Assembly (NCBI RefSeq): GCF_029210485.1
Contig: NZ_JARGET010000014.1
Span: 23,062 to 87,061, forward strand
Origin: Hoeflea sp. YIM 152468
GTDB taxonomy: Bacteria; Pseudomonadota; Alphaproteobacteria; Rhizobiales; Rhizobiaceae
Length of the DNA: 64,000 nucleotides
Reading direction: 5' to 3'
The position numbers and the translations under genes were made by a program. Below the pieces are notes generated by a model. It was given only the letters and a program-made list of their open reading frames with translations, searched no databases and was not told where the DNA came from. Shown here piece by piece: positions 1-10,037 of the stretch (position 1 is its first letter; every line of letters begins with the position of its first letter).

Positions 1-21
1 CCAACAAGAGCGCCCATACCG

Positions 22-1257
22 ATGACAGTCACACTTGATCTCAAAGACCCTTCCGCACGCCCCGTCCGGCCGTCCGCCGTCCAGACGCTTGATGGCAAGC
101 CGACGCTGATCGGCATGAGCCGCGACGAGATGGTTGCAGCCATGGCCGAGGCCGGCGTGCCTGAAAAGCAACGCAAGATGCGGGTCAACCAGATCTGGCA
201 CTGGTTGTATGTGCGCGGCTCGTCGGATTTTGCCGACATGCACACGATCTCGCGGGACTTGCGCGAAACGCTTGACGCCCGCTACACCGTCGGTCGGCCG
301 GAAATTGTCGAGGAGCAGATTTCCGATGACGGCACCCGCAAATGGCTGCTGCGCTTCCCGCCGCGCGGCGCCGGCCGTCCGGTCGAGGTCGAAACCGTCT
401 ACATTCCCGAGGAAGGCCGCGGCACGCTGTGCATCTCGAGCCAGGTCGGCTGCACGCTGACCTGCACCTTCTGCCACACCGGCACGCAGAAGCTGGTGCG
501 CAACCTCACCGCCGAGGAAATTCTGTCGCAATTGCTGGTGGCCCGGGACCGGCTTGGCGATTTTCCGCACAGGGACACACCGCAGGGCGCGATCGTGCCG
601 GCGGAAGGCCGCAAGGTCACCAACATCGTGATGATGGGCATGGGCGAACCGCTCTATAATTTCGACAACGTCAAGAAGGCGCTGCTGATTGCTTCCGATG
701 GCGACGGTCTGGCCCTGTCACGCCGCCGCATCACCCTGTCGACCTCCGGCGTGGTGCCCGAAATAGCCCGCACCGGCGAGGAAATCGGCGTCATGCTGGC
801 GATTTCCCTGCATGCCGTGCGCGACGAATTGCGCGATGTGCTGGTGCCGATCAACAAGAAATATCCGCTGCAGCAACTGCTTGATGCCTGCCGCACCTAT
901 CCCGGTGTCTCCAATGCGCGGCGCATCACCTTTGAATATGTGATGCTCAAGGGCGTCAATGACAGCCTCGCCGACGCCAAGGAACTGGTGCGGCTGCTCA
1001 AGGGCATTCCGGCCAAGATCAATCTGATTCCGTTCAATCCCTGGCCCGGCTCGGACTATGAGTGCTCGGACTGGGAAACGATCGAGACATTTGCCGATTT
1101 CGTCAATGCCAATGGCTATGCCTCGCCGATCCGCACGCCGCGCGGGCGCGACATTCTGGCTGCCTGTGGCCAGCTCAAGAGCGAGTCCGAACGCATGCGC
1201 AAGACCGATCGTCTGGCGCTTGAGGCGATGATGATCTCAGGCCATGGCGCGGACTGA
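22..1257 (+). CDS. rlmN: RlmN, dual-specificity 23S rRNA A2503 / tRNA A37 C2-methyltransferase
   Basis: This is a cytoplasmic radical-SAM enzyme that methylates C2 of A2503 in 23S rRNA, and of A37 in some tRNAs in this family. The 411-residue product has the [4Fe-4S] motif CxxxCxxC at C144, C148 and C151 ([12 protein letters not shown]). A conserved C-terminal Cys near residue 382 (ILAACGQL) matches the cysteine that becomes methylated in family members. N-terminal and radical-SAM core regions are intact and the length is normal. The ATG at 22 leaves only 21 bases of upstream sequence, so the promoter lies outside the window. A small membrane protein gene follows after 9 bases and is probably cotranscribed. 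Confidence 0.96.
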   Translation: MTVTLDLKDPSARPVRPSAVQTLDGKPTLIGMSRDEMVAAMAEAGVPEKQRKMRVNQIWHWLYVRGSSDFADMHTISRDLRETLDARYTVGRPEIVEEQISDDGTRKWLLRFPPRGAGRPVEVETVYIPEEGRGTLCISSQVGCTLTCTFCHTGTQKLVRNLTAEEILSQLLVARDRLGDFPHRDTPQGAIVPAEGRKVTNIVMMGMGEPLYNFDNVKKALLIASDGDGLALSRRRITLSTSGVVPEIARTGEEIGVMLAISLHAVRDELRDVLVPINKKYPLQQLLDACRTYPGVSNARRITFEYVMLKGVNDSLADAKELVRLLKGIPAKINLIPFNPWPGSDYECSDWETIETFADFVNANGYASPIRTPRGRDILAACGQLKSESERMRKTDRLALEAMMISGHGAD

Positions 1258-1266
1258 TCCCGCGAG

Positions 1267-1752
1267 ATGAGCGACATTCTCCGTCTTCTGCTCAGAATGT
1301 TTGCCATTGCCTTCGGCTTTTTCGCCGGCTGTCTGGCGGCGGGTCTGGCCTATGCCTTTCTTGCCCGGCTGGTCGTGCCGGAAGATTTCGGCCGTTTCAG
1401 CGAGTTTGAACTCACCGTGACTTTGCTGGTCGGCGTTTTAGGCGTGGCCAGCCTGTTTGCCCGGGCGGTGCTGCTGCCGGCGTTCATCATCATTGCCGTC
1501 TTCGAATTCTGGCGGCGGCGCGACTGGCTCAGCCACGCGCTGGCCGGCGGCGGGATCGCTCTGCTGGCCGGGTTGCCGTTGACCACCGGTATCTCTGCAG
1601 GCGACGGCGACATGATCGAACCTGCGCGGATGATCGCCATCCACACCGCCTGCGGCATCATCGGCGCCAGCATCTATTGGCTGATTGCGGGACGCAAGGC
1701 CGGCCGCTGGCTGCCAAGCGAACGAGCAGCGACATCGATTGATGCTGACTGA
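1267..1752 (+). CDS. Conserved hypothetical inner-membrane protein
   Basis: The 161-residue product has about four hydrophobic segments: residues ~8-35, ~52-80, ~92-110 and ~120-142. A short basic, Ser-rich tail follows. I do not recognise a named domain; it looks like a small integral inner-membrane protein of unknown role. It starts 9 bases after the rlmN stop with a weak GCGAG ribosome-binding site, which suggests cotranscription. Codon use matches its neighbours. The downstream gene is convergent. Confidence 0.75.
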   Translation: MSDILRLLLRMFAIAFGFFAGCLAAGLAYAFLARLVVPEDFGRFSEFELTVTLLVGVLGVASLFARAVLLPAFIIIAVFEFWRRRDWLSHALAGGGIALLAGLPLTTGISAGDGDMIEPARMIAIHTACGIIGASIYWLIAGRKAGRWLPSERAATSIDAD

Positions 1753-1757
1753 GAGCA

Positions 1758-1781
1758 CGGTTTGGCTTTTTGGCCAAGCCG
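1758..1781. terminator. Hairpin between convergent genes, possible bidirectional terminator
   Basis: Arms cggtttggc (1758-1766) and gccaagccg (1773-1781) pair over nine bases with one G-U pair and a T-rich loop. The hairpin lies just past the membrane-protein stop and 27 bases before the lysE-family stop on the other strand. No clean T tract follows on either strand, so termination is an inference. Confidence 0.4.
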
Positions 1782-1807
1782 CAAGAGTAAACCCTCCCTG
1801 ACATGGA

Positions 1808-2455
1808 TCAGCGGTTCTGGGTCAGCAGGATCTTGACCGCAAACACAGAAAACACCGCCGCAAAGACATAATCCACGATCCGCATCACCTGTGGCTTGCG
1901 CTTGAGCCAATCCGCCAGCCCGTTTGCGCCGAGCACGACGACAATGGCAATCGGCAGCGCAATCAGGATCGACAGCACGCCCAGAAAGATCAGCTTGCCG
2001 GTCACCTGCGGATCGTTGACGCTGACGAATTGCGGCAAGAAGGTCATGAAAAAAATGATGACCTTCGGATTGAGCAGATTGACCCACAGACCGTTGAGAA
2101 ACGCCTTGCCCATCGACACATTGGTTTTGCCGCTGGTTTTGACAGCCAGAACCGAGCGGTTGCGCACGGCCTGAATGGCGAGCCACAAGAGATAGCCGGC
2201 GCCCCCGGTCTTGAGAACCAGAAAGGCCACCGGCGAGGCAACGATCAGCGCCGACACACCGAAGGCCACCAGCAAGGTGTGAATGCCAATTCCAAGATTG
2301 GTGCCAAGCAGGGTCATCAGGCCGATGGTCCGCCCATCGCGAATGGTCCGGCTCATCCACAAGGTCATGTCCGGACCGGGTGTGATCGCCAGCAACAGCG
2401 TCGCCAGAGCGAACGCGGCGAGGACGGGCAGTCCGGGAATGTAGTCCATCAGCAT
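1808..2455 (-). CDS. LysE/RhtB-family amino-acid exporter
   Basis: The 215-residue integral membrane protein has the LysE layout. An N-terminal hydrophobic helix is followed by the family motif ITPGPDMTLWMSRTIRDG near residues 25-42, then G-rich helices and a central hydrophilic loop before the C-terminal helices (TFLPQFV near the middle). Such proteins export amino acids or derivatives such as lysine, homoserine or threonine, driven by the proton gradient. The exact substrate cannot be read from sequence. It is transcribed towards the hairpin at 1758-1781; an SDR gene on the same strand lies 77 bases upstream. Confidence 0.88.
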   Translation of the reverse strand: MLMDYIPGLPVLAAFALATLLLAITPGPDMTLWMSRTIRDGRTIGLMTLLGTNLGIGIHTLLVAFGVSALIVASPVAFLVLKTGGAGYLLWLAIQAVRNRSVLAVKTSGKTNVSMGKAFLNGLWVNLLNPKVIIFFMTFLPQFVSVNDPQVTGKLIFLGVLSILIALPIAIVVVLGANGLADWLKRKPQVMRIVDYVFAAVFSVFAVKILLTQNR

Positions 2456-2532
2456 TTGCAGGATCCAGATCAGAGAAGAGACTGTCTTAGTCCAGTTTCA
2501 GCGCACCGCCAATCGACTCTTTTCCAACCGCC

Positions 2533-3393
2533 TCAACTCTCCAGATGCTGCTTGAACTTTTCCGCATAATCCGGATGCCAGCGCGACAGCGGCGGCCGGT
2601 TCTCGATAATGTCGCCGGCGGCCCAGGCGACGCGTTTCTCGTCGGTGGCGCGATCAACGTCATTGTCCGGACACAGAATGTAGAAATCGCCCTTGGCCAG
2701 GCTCTTCATCATGAAATCCGCCGTCTGCTCCGGTGTCCAGGCGGCGTCCGGCTTTTCGGTCCGGCCTCGGGCGGCCAGCGGTGTGAAGACAAACCCCGGA
2801 ATCAGCAGATGCGCGCGGACCTGGCAACCGGCGGTGGTGCGCAGCTCGTGCTCAAGCGCTTCGGTGAACGCCTTCACCCCGGTCTTGGCCACATTGTAGG
2901 CCGGATCGCCCGGCGGCGTGGTCAGGCCCTGCTTGGAGCCGGTGTTGATGATCATGGCGGGCTCGCCATGGGCGATCATGCCCGGCCCGAACACGCGGGT
3001 GCCATTGATGACGCCGATGAGATTGACGCCGAGAACCCTGTCCCAATTGGCCCGAGGGCCGAACAGGCTGCTGCCGGGCTGGATGCCGGCATTGTTCATC
3101 AACAGGTGGACACGGCCGAACCGCTCCATCACCGTCCGCTCCAGCGCCTCGACGGCAACCAGATCGCTGACATCGGTTTCAATCGACACGATATCACTGG
3201 CAGGATCTGCCGAGTGCGCCGCCACCTGTTTTTCGGCTTCCGCCAGCTTGTCCCTGTCATTGTCAACGAGCACGACGCACATTCCATGGTCAGCAAAAAT
3301 CCGGGCGGCGGCCAGGCCGATGCCTGACGCGGCACCCGTCACCACCGCCACCTTGTCCTTGCCCATCACGGATTGAAGTTCAGCCATTTCCAT
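2533..3393 (-). CDS. Short-chain dehydrogenase/reductase (SDR)
   Basis: This is a 286-residue classical SDR oxidoreductase using NAD(P)H. It carries the Rossmann motif TGAASGIG near residue 20, the NNAG motif (LLMNNAGIQPG) and the catalytic YNVAK pair. The C-terminal part is longer than the 250-residue minimum and ends in a tail rich in W and P (ENRPPLSRWHPDYAEK). The substrate is unknown. In-frame ATGs near 3387 (MAELQ) and 3366 (MGKDK) are alternative starts; the glycine-rich motif sits correctly for any of them. It is divergent from argG across 199 bases. Confidence 0.88.
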   Translation of the reverse strand: MEMAELQSVMGKDKVAVVTGAASGIGLAAARIFADHGMCVVLVDNDRDKLAEAEKQVAAHSADPASDIVSIETDVSDLVAVEALERTVMERFGRVHLLMNNAGIQPGSSLFGPRANWDRVLGVNLIGVINGTRVFGPGMIAHGEPAMIINTGSKQGLTTPPGDPAYNVAKTGVKAFTEALEHELRTTAGCQVRAHLLIPGFVFTPLAARGRTEKPDAAWTPEQTADFMMKSLAKGDFYILCPDNDVDRATDEKRVAWAAGDIIENRPPLSRWHPDYAEKFKQHLES

Positions 3394-3592
3394 CTCCCTT
3401 TCGCGTCGAAATCCGGTTGAAGGGATAAGGCGTTGGGCAGCCCTTCGTCAAACACTATGCGCCGCCATCGGTCTGCCGGCGCGGGCTTAACCCTTGCATG
3501 GCGCTGCAAACCGGCTAAAAGTGCGGCAAAATTAAAGGCCCCCGATCGTCAGGACCCTCAGGGGCAAAGCCACAAGACAGGAAGAGCAATTC

Positions 3593-4822
3593 ATGGCATC
3601 GCACAAGGACGTCAAGAAGGTCGTTCTCGCCTATTCGGGCGGCCTCGACACTTCGATCATTCTCAAATGGCTGCAGACCGAGTTCGGCGCCGAAGTCGTG
3701 ACCTTCACTGCCGATCTCGGCCAGGGCGAAGAGCTGGCGCCGGCGCGCAAGAAGGCCGAAATGCTCGGTATCCCTGACGAGAATATCTTTATCGAGGATG
3801 TGCGCGAAGAATTCGTCCGCGATTTCGTCTTTCCGATGTTCCGCGCCAATGCGGTCTATGAAGGCGTCTATCTGCTCGGCACCTCGATTGCCCGGCCGCT
3901 GATCTCCAAGCGGCTGGTGGAAATCGCCCATGAGACCGGCGCCGACGCCATCGCCCATGGCGCCACCGGCAAGGGCAATGACCAGATCCGCTTCGAACTT
4001 TCAGCCTATGCGCTCAACCCCGACATCAAGATCATCGCGCCGTGGCGCGACTGGTCGTTCAAGAGCCGCACCGATCTGATCAAGTTCGCCGAAGAGCATC
4101 AGATTCAGGTCGCCAAGGACAAGATGGGCGAAGCCCCGTTTTCCGTCGACGCCAACCTGCTGCACTCCTCGTCCGAGGGCAAGGTGCTGGAAGATCCGGC
4201 GGTGGAAGCACCTGAATACGTGCATATGCGCACGATTTCGCCGGAATCCGCGCCCGACAAGGCGACGATCATCAAGATCGGCTTTGAACAGGGCGACGCG
4301 GTCTCGATCAACGGCGTCCGCATGAGCCCGGCGACAATTTTGGCCGCACTCAACGACTATGGCCGCGACAATGGGATCGGCCGTCTTGATCTGGTTGAAA
4401 ACCGCTTTGTCGGCATGAAATCCCGCGGCGTCTACGAGACCCCGGGCGGCACCATCCTGCTGACCGCCCACCGGGCGATGGAATCGATCACCCTCGACCG
4501 CGGTGCAGCCCACCTCAAAGATGAGCTGATGCCGCGATATGCCGAACTGATCTATTTCGGCTTCTGGTTCTCGCCGGAGCGCGAAATGCTGCAGGCGGCG
4601 ATCGATCTGAGCCAGAAACATGTCGAAGGCGAAGTTACGCTCAAGCTCTACAAGGGCAATGTCATGGTCACCGGCCGCGAAAGCGACAAGTCGCTCTATT
4701 CCGATGCGCTGGTCACGTTCGAGGACGACCGTGGCGCCTACGACCAGAAGGACGCCGAAGGGTTCATCCGATTGAACGCCCTGCGCCTGCGGACTCTGGC
4801 AGCACGAGACCGCAAGAACTGA
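3593..4822 (+). CDS. argG: Argininosuccinate synthase
   Basis: This cytoplasmic enzyme joins citrulline and aspartate using ATP to give argininosuccinate, the penultimate step of arginine synthesis. The 409-residue product begins with the ATP-pyrophosphatase signature [14 protein letters not shown]. It also carries the family blocks [13 protein letters not shown] and [13 protein letters not shown]. The length is typical of the type I enzyme. The ATG at 3593 follows GGAAGAG. The ORF is followed by a strong hairpin, so it is probably monocistronic. Confidence 0.97.
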   Translation: MASHKDVKKVVLAYSGGLDTSIILKWLQTEFGAEVVTFTADLGQGEELAPARKKAEMLGIPDENIFIEDVREEFVRDFVFPMFRANAVYEGVYLLGTSIARPLISKRLVEIAHETGADAIAHGATGKGNDQIRFELSAYALNPDIKIIAPWRDWSFKSRTDLIKFAEEHQIQVAKDKMGEAPFSVDANLLHSSSEGKVLEDPAVEAPEYVHMRTISPESAPDKATIIKIGFEQGDAVSINGVRMSPATILAALNDYGRDNGIGRLDLVENRFVGMKSRGVYETPGGTILLTAHRAMESITLDRGAAHLKDELMPRYAELIYFGFWFSPEREMLQAAIDLSQKHVEGEVTLKLYKGNVMVTGRESDKSLYSDALVTFEDDRGAYDQKDAEGFIRLNALRLRTLAARDRKN

Positions 4823-4845
4823 CACCGGAAGACGGCGCGATATCG

Positions 4846-4880
4846 ACGGGCGGGGCTTGAGAGGGTCTCGCCCGTTTTGT
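4846..4880 (+). terminator. Rho-independent terminator of argG
   Basis: Arms acgggcg (4846-4852) and cgcccgt (4869-4875) form a perfect 7-bp outer stem, extended inwards by G-C and G-U pairs and followed by TTTTGTT. It starts 24 bases after the argG stop. Confidence 0.72.
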
Positions 4881-4964
4881 TGCCGCCCGTCGCCGCGCCG
4901 GACCGCATGCGTCTTGTCCGCTGCCGCCGGCAGGCTTACATGCAGGCGTAACAAGGAGCCTTTC

Positions 4965-7013
4965 ATGACCTCATCAGCTTCCCCCCTGTTCGACTGGACC
5001 GGACCGCTCGATCTTCCCGAATTTGACAAGATCGGCGACGCGGATTTTGCGCCGGCTTTCGAAACCGCGCTTGCAGAGCATGATGCCGAAATTCAGGCCA
5101 TCGCCGCAAACCCCGAGGCACCCGACTTCGCCAACACGCTCGTGGCGCTGGAGCTTGCCGGCGACAAGCTGTCGAGGGTCTCCAGCCTGTTCTGGAACCG
5201 GGCCGGCACCGACACCAACGACACCATTCAGGCGCTTGAGCGCGATATCGCGCCGCGCATGTCGCGGCACTATTCGAAAATCGCCATGAACCGCGCCCTG
5301 TTTGACCGCGTTGACGAATTGTACCGGAAGCGGACCGACCTCGGCCTGACACCGGAGCAGGACCGTCTGCTTGAACGGATCTGGAAATCCTTCGTCAAAT
5401 CGGGCGCGGGCCTTGACGACGCCGGACAGAAGCGGCTTGCCGAAGTTGGCGAAACGCTGGCCGGCCTCGGCGCCCAGTTTGGTCAGAATGTACTGGCGGA
5501 CGAGAAGAATTGGCTGCTGCTGCTCGACGAAGGCCCCGATCTGGACGGATTGTCCGATGATCTGCGCGCTGCCATGGCAGCGGTTGCCGAGGATCTCGGC
5601 CACAGGGGCAAATATGCCGTCACCCTGTCGCGCTCGATCATCGAACCCTTCCTGAGCAGCAGCGAACGCCGGGATCTGCGCGAAACCGCCTTCAAGGCCT
5701 GGACCGCGCGGGGCACCAGCGGCGTCACCGACAACACCCCGCTGATCTCGCAGATCATCGCCTTGCGCACCGAGAAGGCTGAATTGCTGGGCTATGACAG
5801 CTATGCTGCCTACAAGCTCGATGACACCATGGCCAAGACCCCTGAAGCGGTGGAAGAACTGCTTGGCAATGTCTGGACCCGCGCGGTCGAGCACGCCGAC
5901 GCCGATCGCACCGAGCTGGCCAAACTGATTGCGGAAGAGGGCGGCAATCACGACGTGGCGGCCTGGGACTGGCGCTATTACGCGGAAAAGCTCAAGGCCC
6001 GCCGGTTTGATTTTTCCGAAGCCGAGCTCAAGCCCTATTTCCCGCTGAACGGCATGATCGAGGCCTGTTTCGACGTCGCGAACCGTCTTTTCGGCATCAC
6101 CATGAAAGAGCGCAGCGACATTCGCGGTCCGCACAAGGACGCCCGGGTGTTTGAGGTGACCGATCGTGACGGCAAGATGATTGCCACTTTCATTGCCGAT
6201 TATTTCGCCCGGCCTTCAAAGCGCTCCGGCGCCTGGATGAGCGGCCTGCGCAGCCAGCACAAGCTCGACATGCCTGACGGCACCAAAGGTGAAATTCCCA
6301 TCATCACCAATGTCATGAATTTCGCCAAGCCCGCGGCAGGACAGCAGGCACTGCTGTCGCTCAACGATGCGCGGACGCTGTTTCACGAGTTCGGCCATGC
6401 GCTGCATGGCATGCTGTCCGATGTCACATACCCGTCGCTATCAGGCACGTCGGTCAGCCGCGATTTCGTCGAACTGCCATCACAGCTCTACGAGCATTGG
6501 CTCACCGTGCCCGAGATCCTCGAAAAGCACGCCCGCCATTACAAGACCAAGGAACCGATTCCGCGCGCGCTGCTGGACAAGGTGCTCGCAGCGCGGACTT
6601 TCGATGCCGGCTTTGCCGCCGTCGAGTTCACCGCGTCCGCGCTGGTCGACATGGCCTGGCACACGGCTGGCGACAAGCCTGATCCGGCGACATTTGAAGC
6701 CGAAACATTGAAAAAGCTCGGCATGCCGGAAGCCATCGTCATGCGCCACGCCAGCCCGCATTTCCTGCACATCTTCTCCGGCGAAGGCTATTCGGCCGGG
6801 TATTACTCCTACATGTGGTCCGAAGTGCTCGATGCCGACGCCTTCGCGGCGTTTGAGGAAACCGGCAATCCGTTTGACCCCGAAATGGCCAACAAGCTGC
6901 TGACCCACGTCTACTCGGCCGGCGGTTCACGCGATCCGGCTGATCTCTACCAGGCTTTTCGTGGCCGCATGCCCGACGCCACGGCCATGCTGGAAAAGCG
7001 CGGCCTGGCCTGA
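4965..7013 (+). CDS. M3-family oligopeptidase (peptidyl-dipeptidase Dcp / oligopeptidase A type)
   Basis: This 682-residue zinc metallopeptidase probably trims cytoplasmic oligopeptides. The active-site motif HEFGHALHG lies near residue 474, with the downstream third-ligand helix (DFVELPSQLYEHW) and the C-terminal substrate region GYSAGYYSYMWSEVLDADAF. All are typical of Dcp/OpdA proteins. The frame is open back to 4857, but the ATG at 4965 follows AAGGAG by a few bases and begins the natural N-terminus, so I chose it. No signal peptide is visible. Dcp and OpdA cannot be told apart here with certainty. Confidence 0.92.
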   Translation: MTSSASPLFDWTGPLDLPEFDKIGDADFAPAFETALAEHDAEIQAIAANPEAPDFANTLVALELAGDKLSRVSSLFWNRAGTDTNDTIQALERDIAPRMSRHYSKIAMNRALFDRVDELYRKRTDLGLTPEQDRLLERIWKSFVKSGAGLDDAGQKRLAEVGETLAGLGAQFGQNVLADEKNWLLLLDEGPDLDGLSDDLRAAMAAVAEDLGHRGKYAVTLSRSIIEPFLSSSERRDLRETAFKAWTARGTSGVTDNTPLISQIIALRTEKAELLGYDSYAAYKLDDTMAKTPEAVEELLGNVWTRAVEHADADRTELAKLIAEEGGNHDVAAWDWRYYAEKLKARRFDFSEAELKPYFPLNGMIEACFDVANRLFGITMKERSDIRGPHKDARVFEVTDRDGKMIATFIADYFARPSKRSGAWMSGLRSQHKLDMPDGTKGEIPIITNVMNFAKPAAGQQALLSLNDARTLFHEFGHALHGMLSDVTYPSLSGTSVSRDFVELPSQLYEHWLTVPEILEKHARHYKTKEPIPRALLDKVLAARTFDAGFAAVEFTASALVDMAWHTAGDKPDPATFEAETLKKLGMPEAIVMRHASPHFLHIFSGEGYSAGYYSYMWSEVLDADAFAAFEETGNPFDPEMANKLLTHVYSAGGSRDPADLYQAFRGRMPDATAMLEKRGLA

Positions 7014-7052
7014 TCGCAAGTCAGACGGCAGCTTGACGTCAGTCCACAGCGC

Positions 7053-7634
7053 CTAATAGGCCGCCTTCGGCGACCGGTCCTCCGACAGCGATTGTTGCGA
7101 TCTTCTGACAATCGTTTCAATCGCGTCGGCCAGATGAAGCTCGGTGATGTTGTGATCGTCCCTTGCCACTCTGAGCCTGTGGGCCTCCAGCAGCACGTCG
7201 GCATGTGACGCGCCGGCCGGCGGCTCGAAGCGATAGGCAGCAAGCTCGACCAGAAAGCCCAGCGGATCGGTGAAATAGATCGAATCCATGAATCCGCGGT
7301 CCTTGACGCCACTGTGTTTGATGCCGCGTTCGTCGAGCCGCTCGACGGCCTGGGAGAAGGTGGCTTTCGACACATTGATGGCAAGGTGGTGCACCGCGCC
7401 TGGCGCGGTTGACGTGCGCTTGCGGTCAGGCGTGCGGCTTTCATCGGTGAAAATCGTAATCAGCCGTCCATCGCCGGGATCGAAGTAGAGATGGCTTTCC
7501 GAGGCATTGTCGAGATTGGGCTGTTCGAAAATGAACGGCATGCCGAGCACGCCTTCCCAGAAATCTATGGAGGTCTGCCGGTCCGCCCCGACCAGGGTAA
7601 TGTGATGGATCCCCTGTGCCTGCAATTTTCGCAT
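7053..7634 (-). CDS. VOC / glyoxalase-bleomycin-resistance superfamily protein
   Basis: The 193-residue protein carries paired VOC modules. The first begins IHHITLVGADRQTSIDFW and contains LYFDPGDGRLITIF; the second has GAVHHLAINV and DSIYFTDPLGFLVELAAY. Conserved His and Glu residues at the usual metal positions suggest a metal-dependent dioxygenase or lyase fold, but the substrate is unknown. It is convergent with the M3 peptidase 39 bases away. Confidence 0.85.
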   Translation of the reverse strand: MRKLQAQGIHHITLVGADRQTSIDFWEGVLGMPFIFEQPNLDNASESHLYFDPGDGRLITIFTDESRTPDRKRTSTAPGAVHHLAINVSKATFSQAVERLDERGIKHSGVKDRGFMDSIYFTDPLGFLVELAAYRFEPPAGASHADVLLEAHRLRVARDDHNITELHLADAIETIVRRSQQSLSEDRSPKAAY

Positions 7635-8141
7635 GTTGATCTCCCGCGGTTTTTCATCTGCTCTTTCAATACCGCATCCGCCAGAGCGGCAAAATCGACG
7701 GCAGGTCTTGCCGGCATGCCCAAATCCGTTGCGCGCCGCAAGGGCGCTCCGGCCGTGCGCCAGGATACGGCAGGACTTGCCAGGACAGGATCCTGGAAAT
7801 CGCCGACCTTCCGCACTATATCAGGGCACAAGGGTATGGCACAGCCAGACGTGCCTTACGTGGCCGCGCCGGAGCCACCTTGCCGCCTAGTGTGGGTTTG
7901 GGTTTCCCATCGAAGACGGCGAGGCAGCATCCGAACGCCTGACAATCCGTCTGGCGCTCCAAGACGGACAACCACTCCGGCCCGTCGCGCTGGAGTCGGT
8001 CTGAGCCCTAAAGTTATGTATTCCGTACCCGGAACGAAGCAATCAAGACGGCCACTCTGCGGCCCTCATCACCAACCCGGCGTCTTCGAAGAAGCAGCCT
8101 CTTTCGCAACCGCAAAAAACCCTGTATAAGCCGCTCAAATC
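7635..8141. other. Long intergenic stretch upstream of typA, no convincing gene
   Basis: About 500 bases lie between the divergent VOC and typA genes. Short open frames exist on both strands (for example 7565-7831 minus), but they lack a good ribosome-binding site and protein-like composition. A TATAAG hexamer at 8125-8130 may be part of a typA -10 element; no good -35 was found. Confidence 0.5.
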
Positions 8142-8185
8142 CCGGCATCAGCCGGCTGGCGCCGGATTCTGGTCCGGCGTTTTGT
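8142..8185 (+). promoter_or_regulatory. Terminator-like hairpin in the typA leader
   Basis: Two adjacent GC-rich dyads sit just before typA. The first is ccggc (8142-8146) with gccgg (8151-8155). The second is cgccgga (8160-8166) with tccggcg (8173-8179), followed by TTTTGT. The second looks like an intrinsic terminator, yet it lies only about 25-30 bases before the typA ATG. The shared GCCGG segments could pair alternatively. Attenuation is an inference. Confidence 0.4.
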
Positions 8186-8209
8186 ATTCTCCAAAATGAG
8201 ACCTGATCT

Positions 8210-10036
8210 ATGTCCCTGCGCAATATTGCGATTATCGCCCACGTTGACCATGGTAAAACCACGCTCGTTGACGAACTGCTGAAACAATCCGGTATTTACC
8301 GCGAGAATGAACGCGTTCAGGAACGCGCGATGGATTCGGGTGACATCGAAAAAGAACGTGGCATCACCATTCTCGCCAAGGCGACATCGGTCGATTGGAA
8401 GGGATCGCGCATCAACATCGTCGATACCCCTGGCCACGCCGATTTCGGCGGCGAGGTCGAGCGTATTCTGTCGATGGTCGATGGCGCCATCGTTCTTGTC
8501 GATGCTGCCGAAGGCCCCATGCCGCAGACCAAATTCGTGGTTGGCAAGGCGCTGAAGGTCGGACTCCGGCCGATTGTGGCGATCAACAAGATCGACCGCC
8601 CCGACGCCCGCGTCGATGAAGTCATCAACGAGGTTTTCGACCTGTTTGCAGCCCTCGACGCCACCGATGAACAGCTTGATTTTCCGATCCTTTACGGCTC
8701 GGGCCGCAATGGCTGGATGGCCGCCACTCCCGACCGCCCCGAAGATGGGGGAACGCTTGGACCGCTGTTCGACCTGGTTCTCGATCACGTTCCCGCGCCC
8801 ACGGTTGCCGATGGCCCGTTCCGGATGATCGGCACCATTCTCGAAGCCAATCCGTTTCTCGGTCGCATCATCACCGGCCGCGTCCATTCCGGTACGGTCA
8901 AGGCCAACCAGCAGGTCAAGGTTCTGCATGGCGACGGCTCTCTGGTCGAGACCGGACGCGTTTCCAAGATTCTGGCCTTCCGCGGCCTCGAGCGCCAGCC
9001 GGTTGAAGAGGCTCATGCCGGCGATATCATTGCCATCGCCGGCCTTTCCAAGGGCACTGTCGCCGACACATTCTGCGACCCGTCGGTGTCCGAGCCGCTT
9101 CACGCCCAGCCGATTGATCCGCCGACCGTGACCATGAGTTTCATGGTCAATGATTCGCCGCTGGCCGGCACCGAAGGCACCAAGGTGACCAGCCGCGTCA
9201 TCCGCGACCGGCTGCTGCGCGAGGCCGAAGGCAACGTCGCATTGAAGATCGAGGAATCGAGCACCAAGGATTCGTTCTACGTCTCGGGCCGGGGCGAATT
9301 GCAATTGGCCGTGCTGATCGAGACCATGCGCCGCGAGGGGTTTGAACTGGCCGTGTCGCGTCCGCGCGTGGTCATGCACAAGGACGAAAACGACCAGTTG
9401 CTGGAGCCGGTCGAGGAAGTCGTCATCGACGTCGACGAAGAGCATTCCGGCATCGTTGTGCAGAAGATGGCGGAACGCAAGGCCGAGATGACTGAGCTGC
9501 GCCCCTCGGGCGGCAACCGTCAGCGGCTGGTGTTTCACGCGCCGACACGTGGCCTGATCGGCTACCAGTCGGAGCTGTTGACCGATTCCCGTGGTACTGC
9601 CGTCATGAACCGGTTGTTCCATGAGTATCAGCCCTACAAGGGTGACATCGCGGGCCGGACCAATGGCGTGCTGCTGTCCAACATGGCGGGTGAAGCCGTT
9701 GCCTATGCCATGTTCAACCTGGAAAGCCGCGGACCGATGATCATCGAGCCCGGCGACAAGGTCTACATGGGCATGATCATCGGCATCCACACCCGTGACA
9801 ACGATCTTGAAGTCAATGTGCTCAAGGCCAAGCAGCTCAGCAACATCCGTGCCGCCGGCAAGGATGAAGCGATCAAGCTGACCACGCCGATCCGGATGAC
9901 GCTCGACCGGTCGCTGTCCTGGATTCAGGATGATGAGCTGATGGAAGTGACGCCGAAATCGATCCGTCTGCGCAAGCGTTATCTCGACGCAACCGATCGC
10001 AAGCGGCTTGGAAAAGCCGGCGCCAGCGCGGCCTGA
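8210..10036 (+). CDS. typA: Ribosome-associated translational GTPase TypA/BipA
   Basis: This 608-residue translational GTPase binds the ribosome and acts in ribosome assembly and stress adaptation, notably in the cold. The G motifs are clear: [15 protein letters not shown] (G1), the RGITI switch, [14 protein letters not shown] (G3) and INKIDRPDA (G4). Domain II and the BipA-specific C-terminal region ([17 protein letters not shown], then [21 protein letters not shown]) are intact. The start at 8210 gives [16 protein letters not shown], which is standard. An acyltransferase gene begins one base after its stop codon. Confidence 0.97.
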   Translation: MSLRNIAIIAHVDHGKTTLVDELLKQSGIYRENERVQERAMDSGDIEKERGITILAKATSVDWKGSRINIVDTPGHADFGGEVERILSMVDGAIVLVDAAEGPMPQTKFVVGKALKVGLRPIVAINKIDRPDARVDEVINEVFDLFAALDATDEQLDFPILYGSGRNGWMAATPDRPEDGGTLGPLFDLVLDHVPAPTVADGPFRMIGTILEANPFLGRIITGRVHSGTVKANQQVKVLHGDGSLVETGRVSKILAFRGLERQPVEEAHAGDIIAIAGLSKGTVADTFCDPSVSEPLHAQPIDPPTVTMSFMVNDSPLAGTEGTKVTSRVIRDRLLREAEGNVALKIEESSTKDSFYVSGRGELQLAVLIETMRREGFELAVSRPRVVMHKDENDQLLEPVEEVVIDVDEEHSGIVVQKMAERKAEMTELRPSGGNRQRLVFHAPTRGLIGYQSELLTDSRGTAVMNRLFHEYQPYKGDIAGRTNGVLLSNMAGEAVAYAMFNLESRGPMIIEPGDKVYMGMIIGIHTRDNDLEVNVLKAKQLSNIRAAGKDEAIKLTTPIRMTLDRSLSWIQDDELMEVTPKSIRLRKRYLDATDRKRLGKAGASAA

Positions 10037-10037
10037 T

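Noticed and set aside
7565..7831. 88-residue minus-strand frame before typA
   Set aside because: It overlaps the VOC gene, has no good ribosome-binding site and no family pattern.
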